Source: a virus. From it: a DNA stretch of 64,000 nucleotides. The stretch is taken from positions 19,042-83,041 of the IMG/VR virus record IMGVR_UViG_3300044819_000016; one strand, written 5' to 3'. The notes beneath the pieces are model-generated. The model was not told the DNA's origin. It ran no database searches and saw only the letters and a list, made by a program, of their open reading frames with translations. Shown here in pieces: positions 51,444-58,375 of the stretch (the first letter of the stretch is position 1; every line of letters starts with the position of its first letter). The translations under genes were made by a program, and so were the position numbers.

Positions 51444-51838
51444 GCGGTCGCGTCCACCTCGGTACCAACGGCTGTCACGAGTATTACCGCTGCGCGTGCG
51501 GCGCGGTTTACTCGACGTACACCACGCGCCGCCAGCGGCTGTACTGCCATCGGCGCTGCGTGCTCAATCCCCTTCGCGATAAGGGCTACGTTCACCATGC
51601 AATCGCCGCGAAGCTGGCGAACGAACGGGCGGCCAAGCTGGCGGCAGAGCCTGAGCCCTTCATGCCGCCACGGGAAGCAACGTGGGGCTCGTACCTCAAT
51701 GCCGGGCTAGCCGAGCGTGTCCGTGCCGCCGAGATTGAATTCGACGCCCACCTTGATTCGCTCGATGCTCCCGAGCGGTGGCAGGACTGGGAGCGGCCAC
51801 GGTTCGATAGGTTCTGGAAAGGGAAGGGCCACCGATGA
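51440..51838 (+). CDS. Zinc-ribbon-like small protein
   Basis: 132 residues from TTG 51440 (TTGA overlap). YRCACGAVYS and RLYCHRRCV provide four Cys for one zinc. The rest is helical with acidic C-terminal part (ERWQDWERPRFDRFWKG). No known family. The zinc segment is duplicated out of frame 1.5 kb upstream. Confidence 0.5.
   Translation: MSGRVHLGTNGCHEYYRCACGAVYSTYTTRRQRLYCHRRCVLNPLRDKGYVHHAIAAKLANERAAKLAAEPEPFMPPREATWGSYLNAGLAERVRAAEIEFDAHLDSLDAPERWQDWERPRFDRFWKGKGHR
51476..51538 (+). repeat. 63-bp repeat, copy B (in frame)
   Basis: Partner of 49940-50002. Encodes the zinc-ribbon part of the gene at 51440. Three base differences separate the copies. Confidence 0.85.
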
Positions 51839-52071
51839 CCGAACACCCCGAGATTGAGGCGATGATCCTCCGTCACGCGCTACAGGCGCTCGACTGCTCC
51901 GTTGCCATCCAGGCAATCCAGCGCGCGAACGCTCTCATCGGCTCCAAGTCTGCGCACTCTGATACCGCCATCCAGATCCTTGCCGAGCGGGCCAATTACC
52001 ACCGTACACGCGCCGCTGAACTGCGAGCGATGATGCGAGCCGAGGAAACCCCAGAGGAGGCCAGATCATGA
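51835..52071 (+). CDS. Small helical protein
   Basis: 78 residues (MILRHALQALDCSVAIQAIQ), fully helical, ending with an acidic tail. ATGA-coupled at both ends. No motif recognised. Confidence 0.55.
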   Translation: MTEHPEIEAMILRHALQALDCSVAIQAIQRANALIGSKSAHSDTAIQILAERANYHRTRAAELRAMMRAEETPEEARS

Positions 52072-52631
52072 TCCCAGCAAACGCATGCCCGAAATGCACG
52101 GCAACGGCAGAGGAGCCTGGAAAGCTCTGCCGCTTTTGTTCCACCGCTTCGCAGTTGCCGCGATCCTACTGCCGAGGCCAATGTGGCACCGAGGTCCCGC
52201 AAGAGGGTCTTACCTGCATCGCATGCATGAACAGGCGACCCAAGCCCGAGATGTACCCGTGTCCTGGGTGCGGGACGAACGGGTACACGCGCGCGCTCTG
52301 CGGCGCCTGCAAGGATGCCGTTGCAATCGATGACGCCCGCGACTTCGCGGGCCATGTCTCGCGCGTCGATCGTCACTTCGTCGCCCAGTCCGAACGCCTG
52401 GAGAAGTTCATCATGGAACAGACCAAGGACTTATTCGTACACCTCACGGCGGCGCTCGCGGTGCCCCCCGCGGCTCCCGCGCGCGAGAATCTCAGCAACA
52501 AAGCCCTGTACGCGATTCGCGTTCTCCTGCTTCAGAGCATCGACGAAGCCAAAGAACGCATGTGGCAGGCAAAACAGGAAGAACTGGAGCACACCCTGGC
52601 CGAGTTCGATGCGTGGCGGAAAGAGCAATGA
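52068..52631 (+). CDS. Multi-zinc-ribbon protein with helical C-terminus
   Basis: 187 residues. The first 85 residues hold CPKC, CRFC, CRGQC, CIAC, CPGC and CGAC pairs, enough for three zinc sites. Arranged as short ribbons, they are a form often used for RNA or DNA binding. The C-terminal 75 residues are helical (LYAIRVLLLQSIDEAKERMW). No specific family recognised. The unusual density of CxxC pairs is the main clue. Confidence 0.6.
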   Translation: MIPANACPKCTATAEEPGKLCRFCSTASQLPRSYCRGQCGTEVPQEGLTCIACMNRRPKPEMYPCPGCGTNGYTRALCGACKDAVAIDDARDFAGHVSRVDRHFVAQSERLEKFIMEQTKDLFVHLTAALAVPPAAPARENLSNKALYAIRVLLLQSIDEAKERMWQAKQEELEHTLAEFDAWRKEQ

Positions 52632-52897
52632 GCAAGCGGTCGGAAGCCCTGGAGCGTGTGCGCCTCGGCATCCTCGACTTGATCAAAGAAGCCCGCGAGG
52701 AGAAGGGCTGGACGATCGATACCTTCATGGCCAATCAGGAGACGATCAACCGCGTCCGCGCTGTCATCGTCCCTATCGGTCTGAAGATCGAACTTGATAC
52801 CGACATGCCGGACAAGGAATTCATCCTGTTCGACAGCACCATGCGCGTCACCATGAAGGCCGCCGTCGGCCAAGGCGAAGGGGGGATGATCAATTGA
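52628..52897 (+). CDS. Small hypothetical protein
   Basis: 89 residues from ATG 52628. Helical N-terminal half (SEALERVRLGILDLIKEARE), then a beta stretch (LKIELDTDMPDKEFILFD). No family recognised. Ends inside the next TTG start. Confidence 0.55.
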   Translation: MSKRSEALERVRLGILDLIKEAREEKGWTIDTFMANQETINRVRAVIVPIGLKIELDTDMPDKEFILFDSTMRVTMKAAVGQGEGGMIN

Positions 52898-53088
52898 TTC
52901 TCTACGTTGTTCACCACAATTATGCGGGTGATTCCAATCCTCCGATGGAGAACATCCTAGGCGTCTACACGACGGCTGAGGCGGCGATCAATCGAGCCCG
53001 TGAGATCAACCGCAAGTGGTACGACGACTATTGCAATGTGACGGCGATAAAGGCTGACGAACCGCTCGACCCTCCGGGTGACCATTGA
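52894..53088 (+). CDS. Small hypothetical protein
   Basis: 64 residues from TTG 52894 (TTGA overlap). LILYVVHHNYAGDSNP and GVYTTAEAAINRAREINRKW form a 'beta strand then helix' pattern typical of small phage proteins of unknown role. Confidence 0.5.
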   Translation: MILYVVHHNYAGDSNPPMENILGVYTTAEAAINRAREINRKWYDDYCNVTAIKADEPLDPPGDH

Positions 53089-53906
53089 GCCTCGGATCGA
53101 TGACGGACCACGAGCGGATGATCTGGGCCGCTCGCCAGCTCCAGCTTGCCCGGGCCCGCGACGACTTCTCAAGGTTCGTCCCTGCCGCCATCCGCGGCGA
53201 CGACGGCGCCCCTGTCCATCCCTCGATCCTGGTGCTCGCCTGGTGGGCGCATGCCCGGTGGTCCTGGGAGCGTAACCTGCACGCCGGCATCTACACCCCG
53301 CTGCCGGTCGGAGCGTTCACCACGGCGCTCGCCACGTGGCTTGCAGGGCGCGGCTACCGCGTCCAGGTAGTGGCGCCCAACTCGGCGCTCGCCGCTCACC
53401 GTCTAAGGTCGATCCGAACCACCCTTGAGTCGCCACAGGTTCAGCGGATTTTCCCCTCTCCGCCGCCGTTGAAGTGGGGTGCGCATTCGGCCACGGCTGA
53501 GCCGGCCTCGCCCGGCGCTCCGCCACGTGTCCTAGTTGACTGCCGGCCGGTCGCATCCCGAGGTGGATCGCCAGGGTACAACCGGCTCATCCTGGAGTCC
53601 CCCGCCGATCAGGACAATTCGTCCACGGCTGAGCGGCAGGACGCCACCCGCCGGCAGGTCGAGCTGACTTGGCTCGGCGCGCTGGAGGAAGGCGGCAAGG
53701 CGCTTTGGATATCCCCGCGGATGGCCGGTGGTCCGGGCCCTGTGCTCCGGGAGCGCGCCGACTTCGCGTGGCTCGACCAGCGCCCGTCCATCGACGGCTC
53801 CGCTTGGGAGCAGGAGGCGTATGCCGTTCCCGAGACGTACCCAGAAGAGCTGGCCGCGATCCTGCATTCGATGGCCGTGATTCCAGCCACGAAGGTCGCG
53901 GGCTAA
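53085..53906 (+). CDS. Terminase-large-subunit-like protein with degraded ATPase motifs
   Basis: 273 residues from TTG 53085; an ATG at 53100 is an alternative. The order of segments recalls the TerL ATPase half: DDFSRFVPA, then a His/Trp block (WWAHARWSWERNLHAGIYTP), a Walker-A-like spot reading PLPVGAFTT, GRGYRVQVVAPNSALAAHRL, and RLILESPADQD where TerL has the Asp-Asp Walker B, then GGKALWISPRM. The Walker A Lys and Walker B acidic pair are not conserved and no nuclease domain follows. It is therefore unlikely to be the packaging motor. Homology is inferred. Confidence 0.4.
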   Translation: MSLGSMTDHERMIWAARQLQLARARDDFSRFVPAAIRGDDGAPVHPSILVLAWWAHARWSWERNLHAGIYTPLPVGAFTTALATWLAGRGYRVQVVAPNSALAAHRLRSIRTTLESPQVQRIFPSPPPLKWGAHSATAEPASPGAPPRVLVDCRPVASRGGSPGYNRLILESPADQDNSSTAERQDATRRQVELTWLGALEEGGKALWISPRMAGGPGPVLRERADFAWLDQRPSIDGSAWEQEAYAVPETYPEELAAILHSMAVIPATKVAG

Positions 53907-53910
53907 CTTC
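53900..53910 (+). promoter_or_regulatory. GGGC(T/C)AACTTC boundary element, site 8
   Basis: GGGCTAACTTC followed by GATCG, 17 bases before the ATG at 53928; includes the stop codon of the upstream gene (KVAG-TAA). Confidence 0.5.
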
Positions 53911-53927
53911 GATCGTAGGAGGCGACG

Positions 53928-54338
53928 ATGAAAACGACACTGATGATCCTGGCCCTGGCGAGTCCGAGTCCCGTAACTCTGGCAAGTATCGCGACGATGT
54001 CCCCGACGTTCGCGGCGAGCATCGGCATGGATGGACAGAGGTACGCCGTGGATCTCGGCAAGGTCCCCACGCAGCACATCCACGTGCGCCTGCCGTCGGC
54101 CATGGCCCAGCGCAACTGGGAATGCGAGGTGACGCCCGAGACCTTGAGCAACGACGGGACCAGGATTTTCCGGAACTTCGCGTGCTCCGCTGGCGACACG
54201 TCCGTGGTGGTCGAAGCGGTGTGCGGGCGCTCGACGCCGGATGCCGACCTCGGCCTGATGGAGATCAGGACGCCGGGCGAGGCGTTCGAGTTCAGGATCA
54301 GTTGCCAGACGAAGGTCATCGGCGGGGCGTCGCTGTGA
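53928..54338 (+). CDS. Exported Cys-containing protein
   Basis: 136 residues with TAGGAGG as ribosome-binding site. The first 30 residues resemble a signal peptide (MKTTLMILALASPSPVTLAS ... TFAAS). The mature part is beta-rich with four Cys (ECEVT, FACSA, AVCGR, ISCQT) that could form two disulfides. Likely periplasmic or secreted. Could be an envelope-directed accessory such as superinfection exclusion, but there is no direct evidence. Confidence 0.55.
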   Translation: MKTTLMILALASPSPVTLASIATMSPTFAASIGMDGQRYAVDLGKVPTQHIHVRLPSAMAQRNWECEVTPETLSNDGTRIFRNFACSAGDTSVVVEAVCGRSTPDADLGLMEIRTPGEAFEFRISCQTKVIGGASL

Positions 54339-54628
54339 GCCTGCGCGACGCTTGCGATCACTTCGTGGAGCTTGCCGACGTCCGTCAGCAGTTGGCGAAG
54401 GCCCAGGCAGAGCGCGACGAGGCCCGGAGAATCGCCGCTCACGCCGGGAAGTGCCTGATGCGCATCGACGCCGCCCTGAAGATAAATGACGGCAGCGAAG
54501 ACGCGAACGCCGCGTTCTTTGCGTTCGTCACCATCTGCACGATGGAGGCAATCCTGGCGATGAAGGATGCTCTCGGGCCATCCTTCCCGAAGCCGAATGT
54601 GCCGACGCCGTCCAAGCGAGGAGGCTAG
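54335..54628 (+). CDS. Small coiled-coil protein
   Basis: 97 residues from GTG 54335 (GTGA overlap). LADVRQQLAKAQAERDEARR is a coiled-coil segment. A second helical part follows (FFAFVTICTMEAILAMKDAL). No family recognised. Confidence 0.55.
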   Translation: MSLRDACDHFVELADVRQQLAKAQAERDEARRIAAHAGKCLMRIDAALKINDGSEDANAAFFAFVTICTMEAILAMKDALGPSFPKPNVPTPSKRGG

Positions 54629-54630
54629 CC

Positions 54631-54948
54631 ATGGGCTACATCCGGAACGGAATCATCGCCGACCTCGAAGACGAGCTTGCCCGGGCGCACGCCAAGCACG
54701 GGACTCAGTCCTTGCCGCTCGGGACCCGCGACGGCGGGGCGAACCTCGTGGTTCGGGCCCAGGCCCAATTGACCTGCGACCGGCACACCCGCGAAGGGAC
54801 GCTCACCTGGGAGGACATCATCGCCGAGGAGCGCGCCGAGGCTGCGTGTGAAGAGGACTACGAACGCTGGCGAGCCGAGACGATCCAGGAAGCCGCGATG
54901 TGCATAAAAGCCGTCCAGAGCATGGACGAAAAGATGCATCGTCGATGA
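54631..54948 (+). CDS. MazG-like small domain protein (tentative)
   Basis: 105 residues. DLEDELARAHAKHGTQSLPL, GTLTWEDIIAEERAEAACEE and RAETIQEAAMCIKAV follow the pattern 'A..KHG.Q ... tW..Il.EE..Ea ... E.iQ.AA' of short MazG-type nucleotide pyrophosphohydrolases and related phage proteins. Acidic residues in EERAEAACEED could bind Mg. If active it would hydrolyse nucleotide triphosphates; this is inference from a loose pattern. Confidence 0.45.
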   Translation: MGYIRNGIIADLEDELARAHAKHGTQSLPLGTRDGGANLVVRAQAQLTCDRHTREGTLTWEDIIAEERAEAACEEDYERWRAETIQEAAMCIKAVQSMDEKMHRR

Positions 54949-55199
54949 GGCGCATCGAAGGTCAACACCGCGGCGTGAAGTGGGTCGTCTTTCCGACCAA
55001 CAAACTCGACCAGTTCGAGGTCCACGCGTCTCACTACTTCAAGGGCCGCACGTTCAATGCTCTGCACATCGTTGATCTCCTCCCCCAAGATCCACCGACC
55101 ATCTTCGAGTCCCACGCGCGCCACATGATCGACGCGATGCTGGACGACCTGATTCCGTCTGTCACGATGCGAACCGGCGGCGACGTCCGCCCCAACTGA
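54945..55199 (+). CDS. Small hypothetical protein
   Basis: 84 residues from ATG 54945 (ATGA overlap). Contains RGVKWVVFPTNKLDQFEVHA and FNALHIVDLLPQDPPTIFES, an alpha/beta pattern. No family recognised. Confidence 0.5.
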   Translation: MRRIEGQHRGVKWVVFPTNKLDQFEVHASHYFKGRTFNALHIVDLLPQDPPTIFESHARHMIDAMLDDLIPSVTMRTGGDVRPN

Positions 55200-55211
55200 G
55201 AAGGAGACACG

Positions 55212-55649
55212 ATGCCCGAAGAGAAGTTGAAGACGTTCAAGAAGCCCCTGCTCTGCGAGTTGACCGAGGCCGAGAAGGTCAAGAAGGGTCACAAGGCCGG
55301 CACCCTCAAGAAGAAGCTGGCGAAGGTGCGGCTGGAGATGAAGGCCGCGACCGTCGGCCACAAGGACGAGATCAAGAACATCCAGGAGAACCTCGACACG
55401 CTCCTCGACGAGCTGGAGACTGGCCAGGAGGAGCGTCAGATCGAGTGCCGCGAGGTGAAGAACTTCGCGGCCAAGAAGGCCGAGGTCATTCGCCTCGACA
55501 CCAACGAGGTCGTCTCGACGCGGTCCCTGATGGCCGAGGAGTTTCAGACCGACCTCGCGCCGGTGATCACCGACGTGCGCGACGCCGGCCTCGACGACGA
55601 TCTGCCGCCGCCCAAGAAGCGCGGGCGGCCGAGGTCGGCCAATGCTTAA
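55212..55649 (+). CDS. Coiled-coil protein with AT-hook-like C-terminus
   Basis: 145 residues with a GAAGGAGACACG site. Long charged helices (KKKLAKVRLEMKAATVGHKD; ENLDTLLDELETGQEERQIE) end in PPKKRGRPRSANA, where KRGRPR is a perfect AT-hook core. It might bind the minor groove of AT-rich DNA. This is similar in layout to small phage and bacterial nucleoid-type proteins. Function unproven. Confidence 0.6.
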   Translation: MPEEKLKTFKKPLLCELTEAEKVKKGHKAGTLKKKLAKVRLEMKAATVGHKDEIKNIQENLDTLLDELETGQEERQIECREVKNFAAKKAEVIRLDTNEVVSTRSLMAEEFQTDLAPVITDVRDAGLDDDLPPPKKRGRPRSANA

Positions 55650-55926
55650 GTCGGAGGAACTGAAGAAGGAATGGGAGCGGCTGGGTAACGAGTGCGACGC
55701 CTCCTTTGCCAGCGTCTCCGCTGCCAATGAAGAGGTCACCCTGGCGGATGCGAAACTGCACTATGCGAAGTCCGTTCATTTGCGGCTTTTGGTGTCCCAC
55801 AGCGCAATCGGCAGGTCCACGGCGGATGCCAGGAATCGCTACTTCGATGCCCTCCACGAGGAGCAGGAAGCAGAGCGCAACGCCGTCGCTGTGCCGGGCG
55901 GCGAAGTGACTCTCGGTGAGATGTAG
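55642..55926 (+). CDS. Small helical protein
   Basis: 94 residues (LKSEELKKEWERLGNECDAS), helical throughout. Start overlaps the end of the AT-hook-like gene by 8 bases. No family recognised. Confidence 0.55.
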   Translation: MLKSEELKKEWERLGNECDASFASVSAANEEVTLADAKLHYAKSVHLRLLVSHSAIGRSTADARNRYFDALHEEQEAERNAVAVPGGEVTLGEM

Positions 55927-55930
55927 GATC

Positions 55931-56065
55931 GTGGCGGCAGTGGCGTTGCTCATCGCGGTTCTCGGACTGGCGGCGTGGGGGATCGACGTGGAGATCGGGC
56001 TCTGGAAGGAATGTCGCCGCGACCATTCTTTCTGGTACTGCAACAGGGTCCTCGGTGGGCGCTGA
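55931..56065 (+). CDS. 44-residue membrane micropeptide
   Basis: Starts at GTG 55931: AAVALLIAVLGLAAWGID is a single membrane segment, followed by a short polar tail with two Cys (KECRRDHSFWYCNRVLGG). It sits in a run of overlapping small genes and its end overlaps the next GTG start. No Shine-Dalgarno is obvious. One of several very small membrane proteins in this region. Confidence 0.5.
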   Translation: MAAVALLIAVLGLAAWGIDVEIGLWKECRRDHSFWYCNRVLGGR

Positions 56066-56294
56066 CAGCCGGTGGATCGTGGTCTACGTCCACCAGAATC
56101 CACACTTTCCCCTCGCGCGTCTTCATCGCCGGTTCACGAACCGTGACGGGTTCGAGAGCCGGTATGTCGACGTCACGCTCCACATGGCCCAGATGCTGAA
56201 GGTCGGGATGCCCGTCGAGATCACCCGCGACGGCAAACTCGCACCGTGCCTCCTCGAACCGCTGGTGAAGCTGAAAGACGGAGTACCGCTGTGA
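56055..56294 (+). CDS. Small hypothetical protein
   Basis: 79 residues from GTG 56055 (SRWIVVYVHQNPHFPLARLH; KVGMPVEITRDGKLAPCLLE). Probably a small beta-rich fold. Overlaps both neighbours by a few bases. Confidence 0.5.
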   Translation: MGADSRWIVVYVHQNPHFPLARLHRRFTNRDGFESRYVDVTLHMAQMLKVGMPVEITRDGKLAPCLLEPLVKLKDGVPL

Positions 56295-56539
56295 CACAAG
56301 TCCGCCAGTCCACGTTGCTTGCGCTCATCCTGGCGACCGGAGCCGTTGCCGGCGCCGCGCATGACGTGGACTGGCGGCGCGTTCTCCTGGGCCTGACGGA
56401 GGCCAGCGCCATCGTGACCAGCTGGTGCGCGGTCATGGCCGTTGGGACCGATGAGGACTTCTGGTATCGTAGGTTCTTCGCGTCAGGCGCCCTGATGTTC
56501 AGCCTGATGATCTTGGTCGCGATCTTCCCCGTCCAGTGA
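56291..56539 (+). CDS. Small membrane protein
   Basis: 82 residues from GTG 56291. Hydrophobic segments at about 8-23 (LLALILATGAVAGAA), 44-60 (SAIVTSWCAVMAVGTD) and 67-81 (ALMFSLMILVAIFPV) predict two or three membrane spans. Size is compatible with a holin or a superinfection-exclusion protein, but it lies far from the lysis block. Unknown function. Confidence 0.55.
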   Translation: MTQVRQSTLLALILATGAVAGAAHDVDWRRVLLGLTEASAIVTSWCAVMAVGTDEDFWYRRFFASGALMFSLMILVAIFPVQ

Positions 56540-56540
56540 C

Positions 56541-56551
56541 GGGCCAACTTC
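56541..56551 (+). promoter_or_regulatory. GGGC(T/C)AACTTC boundary element, site 9
   Basis: GGGCCAACTTC followed by CAGGG, 6 bases before the ATG of the metalloprotease gene and 1 base after the upstream stop codon. Not part of a coding sequence. Confidence 0.6.
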
Positions 56552-56557
56552 CAGGGT

Positions 56558-57208
56558 ATGAGCGTCAGATTCATTGCCTACCTCGCCCTGCTCGCCGCCA
56601 CGATCGCCCTCATCGGCTGCGAACCCCAGGCTCCGCCGCCGCGCCCCGCTGTCGTCTGGCTCGACTACCAGCCTGGAGGCGCTCCGACGCCGCCTCATGA
56701 TGACGGGTGCAGTGGACGAATCCAGCCGGAGCTTCGCATGTACAACGAGGACGAAGTCCAGTTCGAGGCCGACCTCCGGCGCCGCTTCGATGGTCTCGCC
56801 ATCACGTTCACGACGGCGCACCCGCCGGGCGGCTCAGAGTACCTGTCGGTCGTCCTGACCGGCGGCACGGCGGATGATTGCCGCCCCGGGGCCACCGGAG
56901 TCGGCGAGGCTCCGATCCTCTGCCCGCTCGACCGGGTGGCAGGAACGGGCTACGTGTTCACTGGAGGCGGCATTGACGGGGACACCGCGTCTGGGTGGGC
57001 GGATGTAACGGCGCACGAGGTCGGTCACATGCTCGGGCTCGTCCACGTGGGGGACGACGACATCATGAATCCGCAGGCCAACACACAGGGCTTCGGGATC
57101 GCGCCGCTCCTGGGTGACAAGCCATCGTGTGACGGCTCGAAGATTCAGGATGCGCCGTCGATTCTGCTGGCTCGGCTCGGGCCCGTCGGGACCTCGGTGA
57201 CGCCATGA
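56558..57208 (+). CDS. Matrixin-like metalloprotease, predicted lipoprotein
   Basis: 216 residues. The first 21 residues are a lipoprotein signal (LALLAATIALIGC) with a lipidation Cys at 21, followed by a Pro-rich linker. The zinc motif is HEVGHMLGLVH (His153, Glu154, His157, His163), and a Met-turn follows (DDDIMNP, Met170). These are the signs of the metzincin/matrixin clan, secreted Zn endopeptidases. Other Cys (51, 108, 122) may form disulfides. A secreted matrixin on a phage is uncommon. It may degrade extracellular protein, alter the host surface, or help release. The substrate is unknown. Confidence 0.75.
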   Translation: MSVRFIAYLALLAATIALIGCEPQAPPPRPAVVWLDYQPGGAPTPPHDDGCSGRIQPELRMYNEDEVQFEADLRRRFDGLAITFTTAHPPGGSEYLSVVLTGGTADDCRPGATGVGEAPILCPLDRVAGTGYVFTGGGIDGDTASGWADVTAHEVGHMLGLVHVGDDDIMNPQANTQGFGIAPLLGDKPSCDGSKIQDAPSILLARLGPVGTSVTP

Positions 57209-57456
57209 AAGAGAAGACCTACAAGGACGTGATCGCCGAGGGGCGCCTGGCGAGTTGTACCGAGGAATGCAGGAAGCCGGTTCAGTGTGTTGTGTGCCGA
57301 CGGTACAAGGCGATACTCGGTCGCGACATCCCCGCCGCCGCATCGAACGGGTACTGCCATTATCTCCAGTGCCCCGGCTACATGCAGGATCCGCCCGCGC
57401 GCCAGCATCTCTGGCCGAATGAGTGGATCCCTGCCGATGGACCACAATCGAAGTGA
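57205..57456 (+). CDS. Cys-rich small protein, paralogue of the gene at 62870
   Basis: 83 residues, ATGA-coupled to the metalloprotease gene. SCTEECRKPVQCVVCRRYKA, then NGYCHYLQCPGY and HLWPNEW. The spacing of Cys and the words VQCVVC, NGYC and WP.E recur in the protein at 62870. Probably one or two structural zincs. Function unknown. Confidence 0.6.
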   Translation: MKEKTYKDVIAEGRLASCTEECRKPVQCVVCRRYKAILGRDIPAAASNGYCHYLQCPGYMQDPPARQHLWPNEWIPADGPQSK

Positions 57457-57485
57457 TCCGCCCTGGCCTAGCAAAGGAGAACCCG

Positions 57486-57794
57486 ATGCCAATCATCACG
57501 ACCCGTCCAGGCGAGGACCTAGTCGCCGCGTACCGCCGCCGCTCCCTCGCCGTCCAGGGCCAGCTCCTGGCAGGTAAGACGCTCTCCGAGATCGTCCAGG
57601 AGATGCGGGTCTCCCGCGCCGTAGTCCAGCGCGAGATCCAAAGGATCCAGCAAGTCGGCGCGCTCGACGAACAACCTGACGAGGTCGAAGCCGCCGAGGC
57701 CCGCGTCGAGTGCGAGGTCAAGGCCGGCACAAGGTGCGGATGCGGACTCCTCAAGCCTCACGACTTCCTTCAGCGCCTGTCCGTCTGCACCTGA
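57486..57794 (+). CDS. HTH-type DNA-binding protein
   Basis: 102 residues with a strong AAAGGAGAACCCG site. SLAVQGQLLAGKTLSEIVQE and MRVSRAVVQREIQRIQQVG form a resolvase-like or Trp-repressor-like helix-turn-helix. The C-terminal end has RCGCGLLKPHDF. Likely a small regulator; target unknown. Confidence 0.55.
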   Translation: MPIITTRPGEDLVAAYRRRSLAVQGQLLAGKTLSEIVQEMRVSRAVVQREIQRIQQVGALDEQPDEVEAAEARVECEVKAGTRCGCGLLKPHDFLQRLSVCT

Positions 57795-57801
57795 GCCACC
57801 C

Positions 57802-58095
57802 GTGAAGCAGTACCTGCTCGGCGGCATCCTGGGCCTCGTCATCGCGTCCGCCGCCGCCTGGCTGACCCGAGACACGTGGTGGCCGCCGATCAAGGAGCCG
57901 CCGCCTGTCCTCGCCCCCATCGTCCACGATGTCGTCTGGGTCGAGCCCATCGCCCCCGAGCCGATGGACGCCGTCACCGAGGAAGCGCCGGCTGACCCTG
58001 TGCCCGAGCCGGTAGAACTGAAGCGCCCCCAGCGCGTCAGGACTCGCGCCAAACCAGCGGTGCCTCTGATCAACGGCGCCCCGATCATCGACTGA
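57802..58095 (+). CDS. Membrane-anchored Pro-rich protein
   Basis: 97 residues from GTG 57802. One membrane segment (YLLGGILGLVIASAAAWLT, about 3-21), then a periplasmic-type Pro/Glu-rich region (EPPPVLAPIVHDVVWVEPIA; PADPVPEPVELKRP). The layout resembles a short TonB-like or spanin-like envelope protein, but there is no diagnostic motif. Confidence 0.5.
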   Translation: MKQYLLGGILGLVIASAAAWLTRDTWWPPIKEPPPVLAPIVHDVVWVEPIAPEPMDAVTEEAPADPVPEPVELKRPQRVRTRAKPAVPLINGAPIID

Positions 58096-58103
58096 GAGGA
58101 ACA

Positions 58104-58316
58104 ATGACCGTTCGCAACCTCGATCGTTTCGTCAAGGCGTTCGGTGGGCTCGACGCCGCAGTGGAGGTAGCGATCAAGGGCGGCGCGCTCGGCCCATTCG
58201 CCCGTGGTCCTGACCCAAGGCGCAAGGAGCGGCTCCTCCTCGAATGGGTGAGCGACGCGCAGGCGCTGGAGATGTGGATGAACCACCTGAAAGCTGGACC
58301 ATTCCCGACGACTTGA
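58104..58316 (+). CDS. Small hypothetical protein
   Basis: 70 residues (NLDRFVKAFGGLDAAVEVAI; RRKERLLLEWVSDAQALEMW) with a GAGAGGAACA site. Helical, perhaps a small DNA- or protein-binding domain. Ends just before promoter P5. Confidence 0.55.
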   Translation: MTVRNLDRFVKAFGGLDAAVEVAIKGGALGPFARGPDPRRKERLLLEWVSDAQALEMWMNHLKAGPFPTT

Positions 58317-58325
58317 AGAATCTTG

Positions 58326-58353
58326 TTGCTAACTTTTTCAGTTACGGTAGTGT
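58326..58353 (+). promoter_or_regulatory. Promoter P5 (conserved-spacer class)
   Basis: -35 TTGCTA (58326-58331), 16-base spacer ending TTTTTCAGTTACGG, -10 TAGTGT (58348-58353). Its last 20 bases equal those of P1. Precedes the gene at 58376. Confidence 0.75.
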
Positions 58354-58375
58354 CGCGGTTGAGGAGATAGCCACC

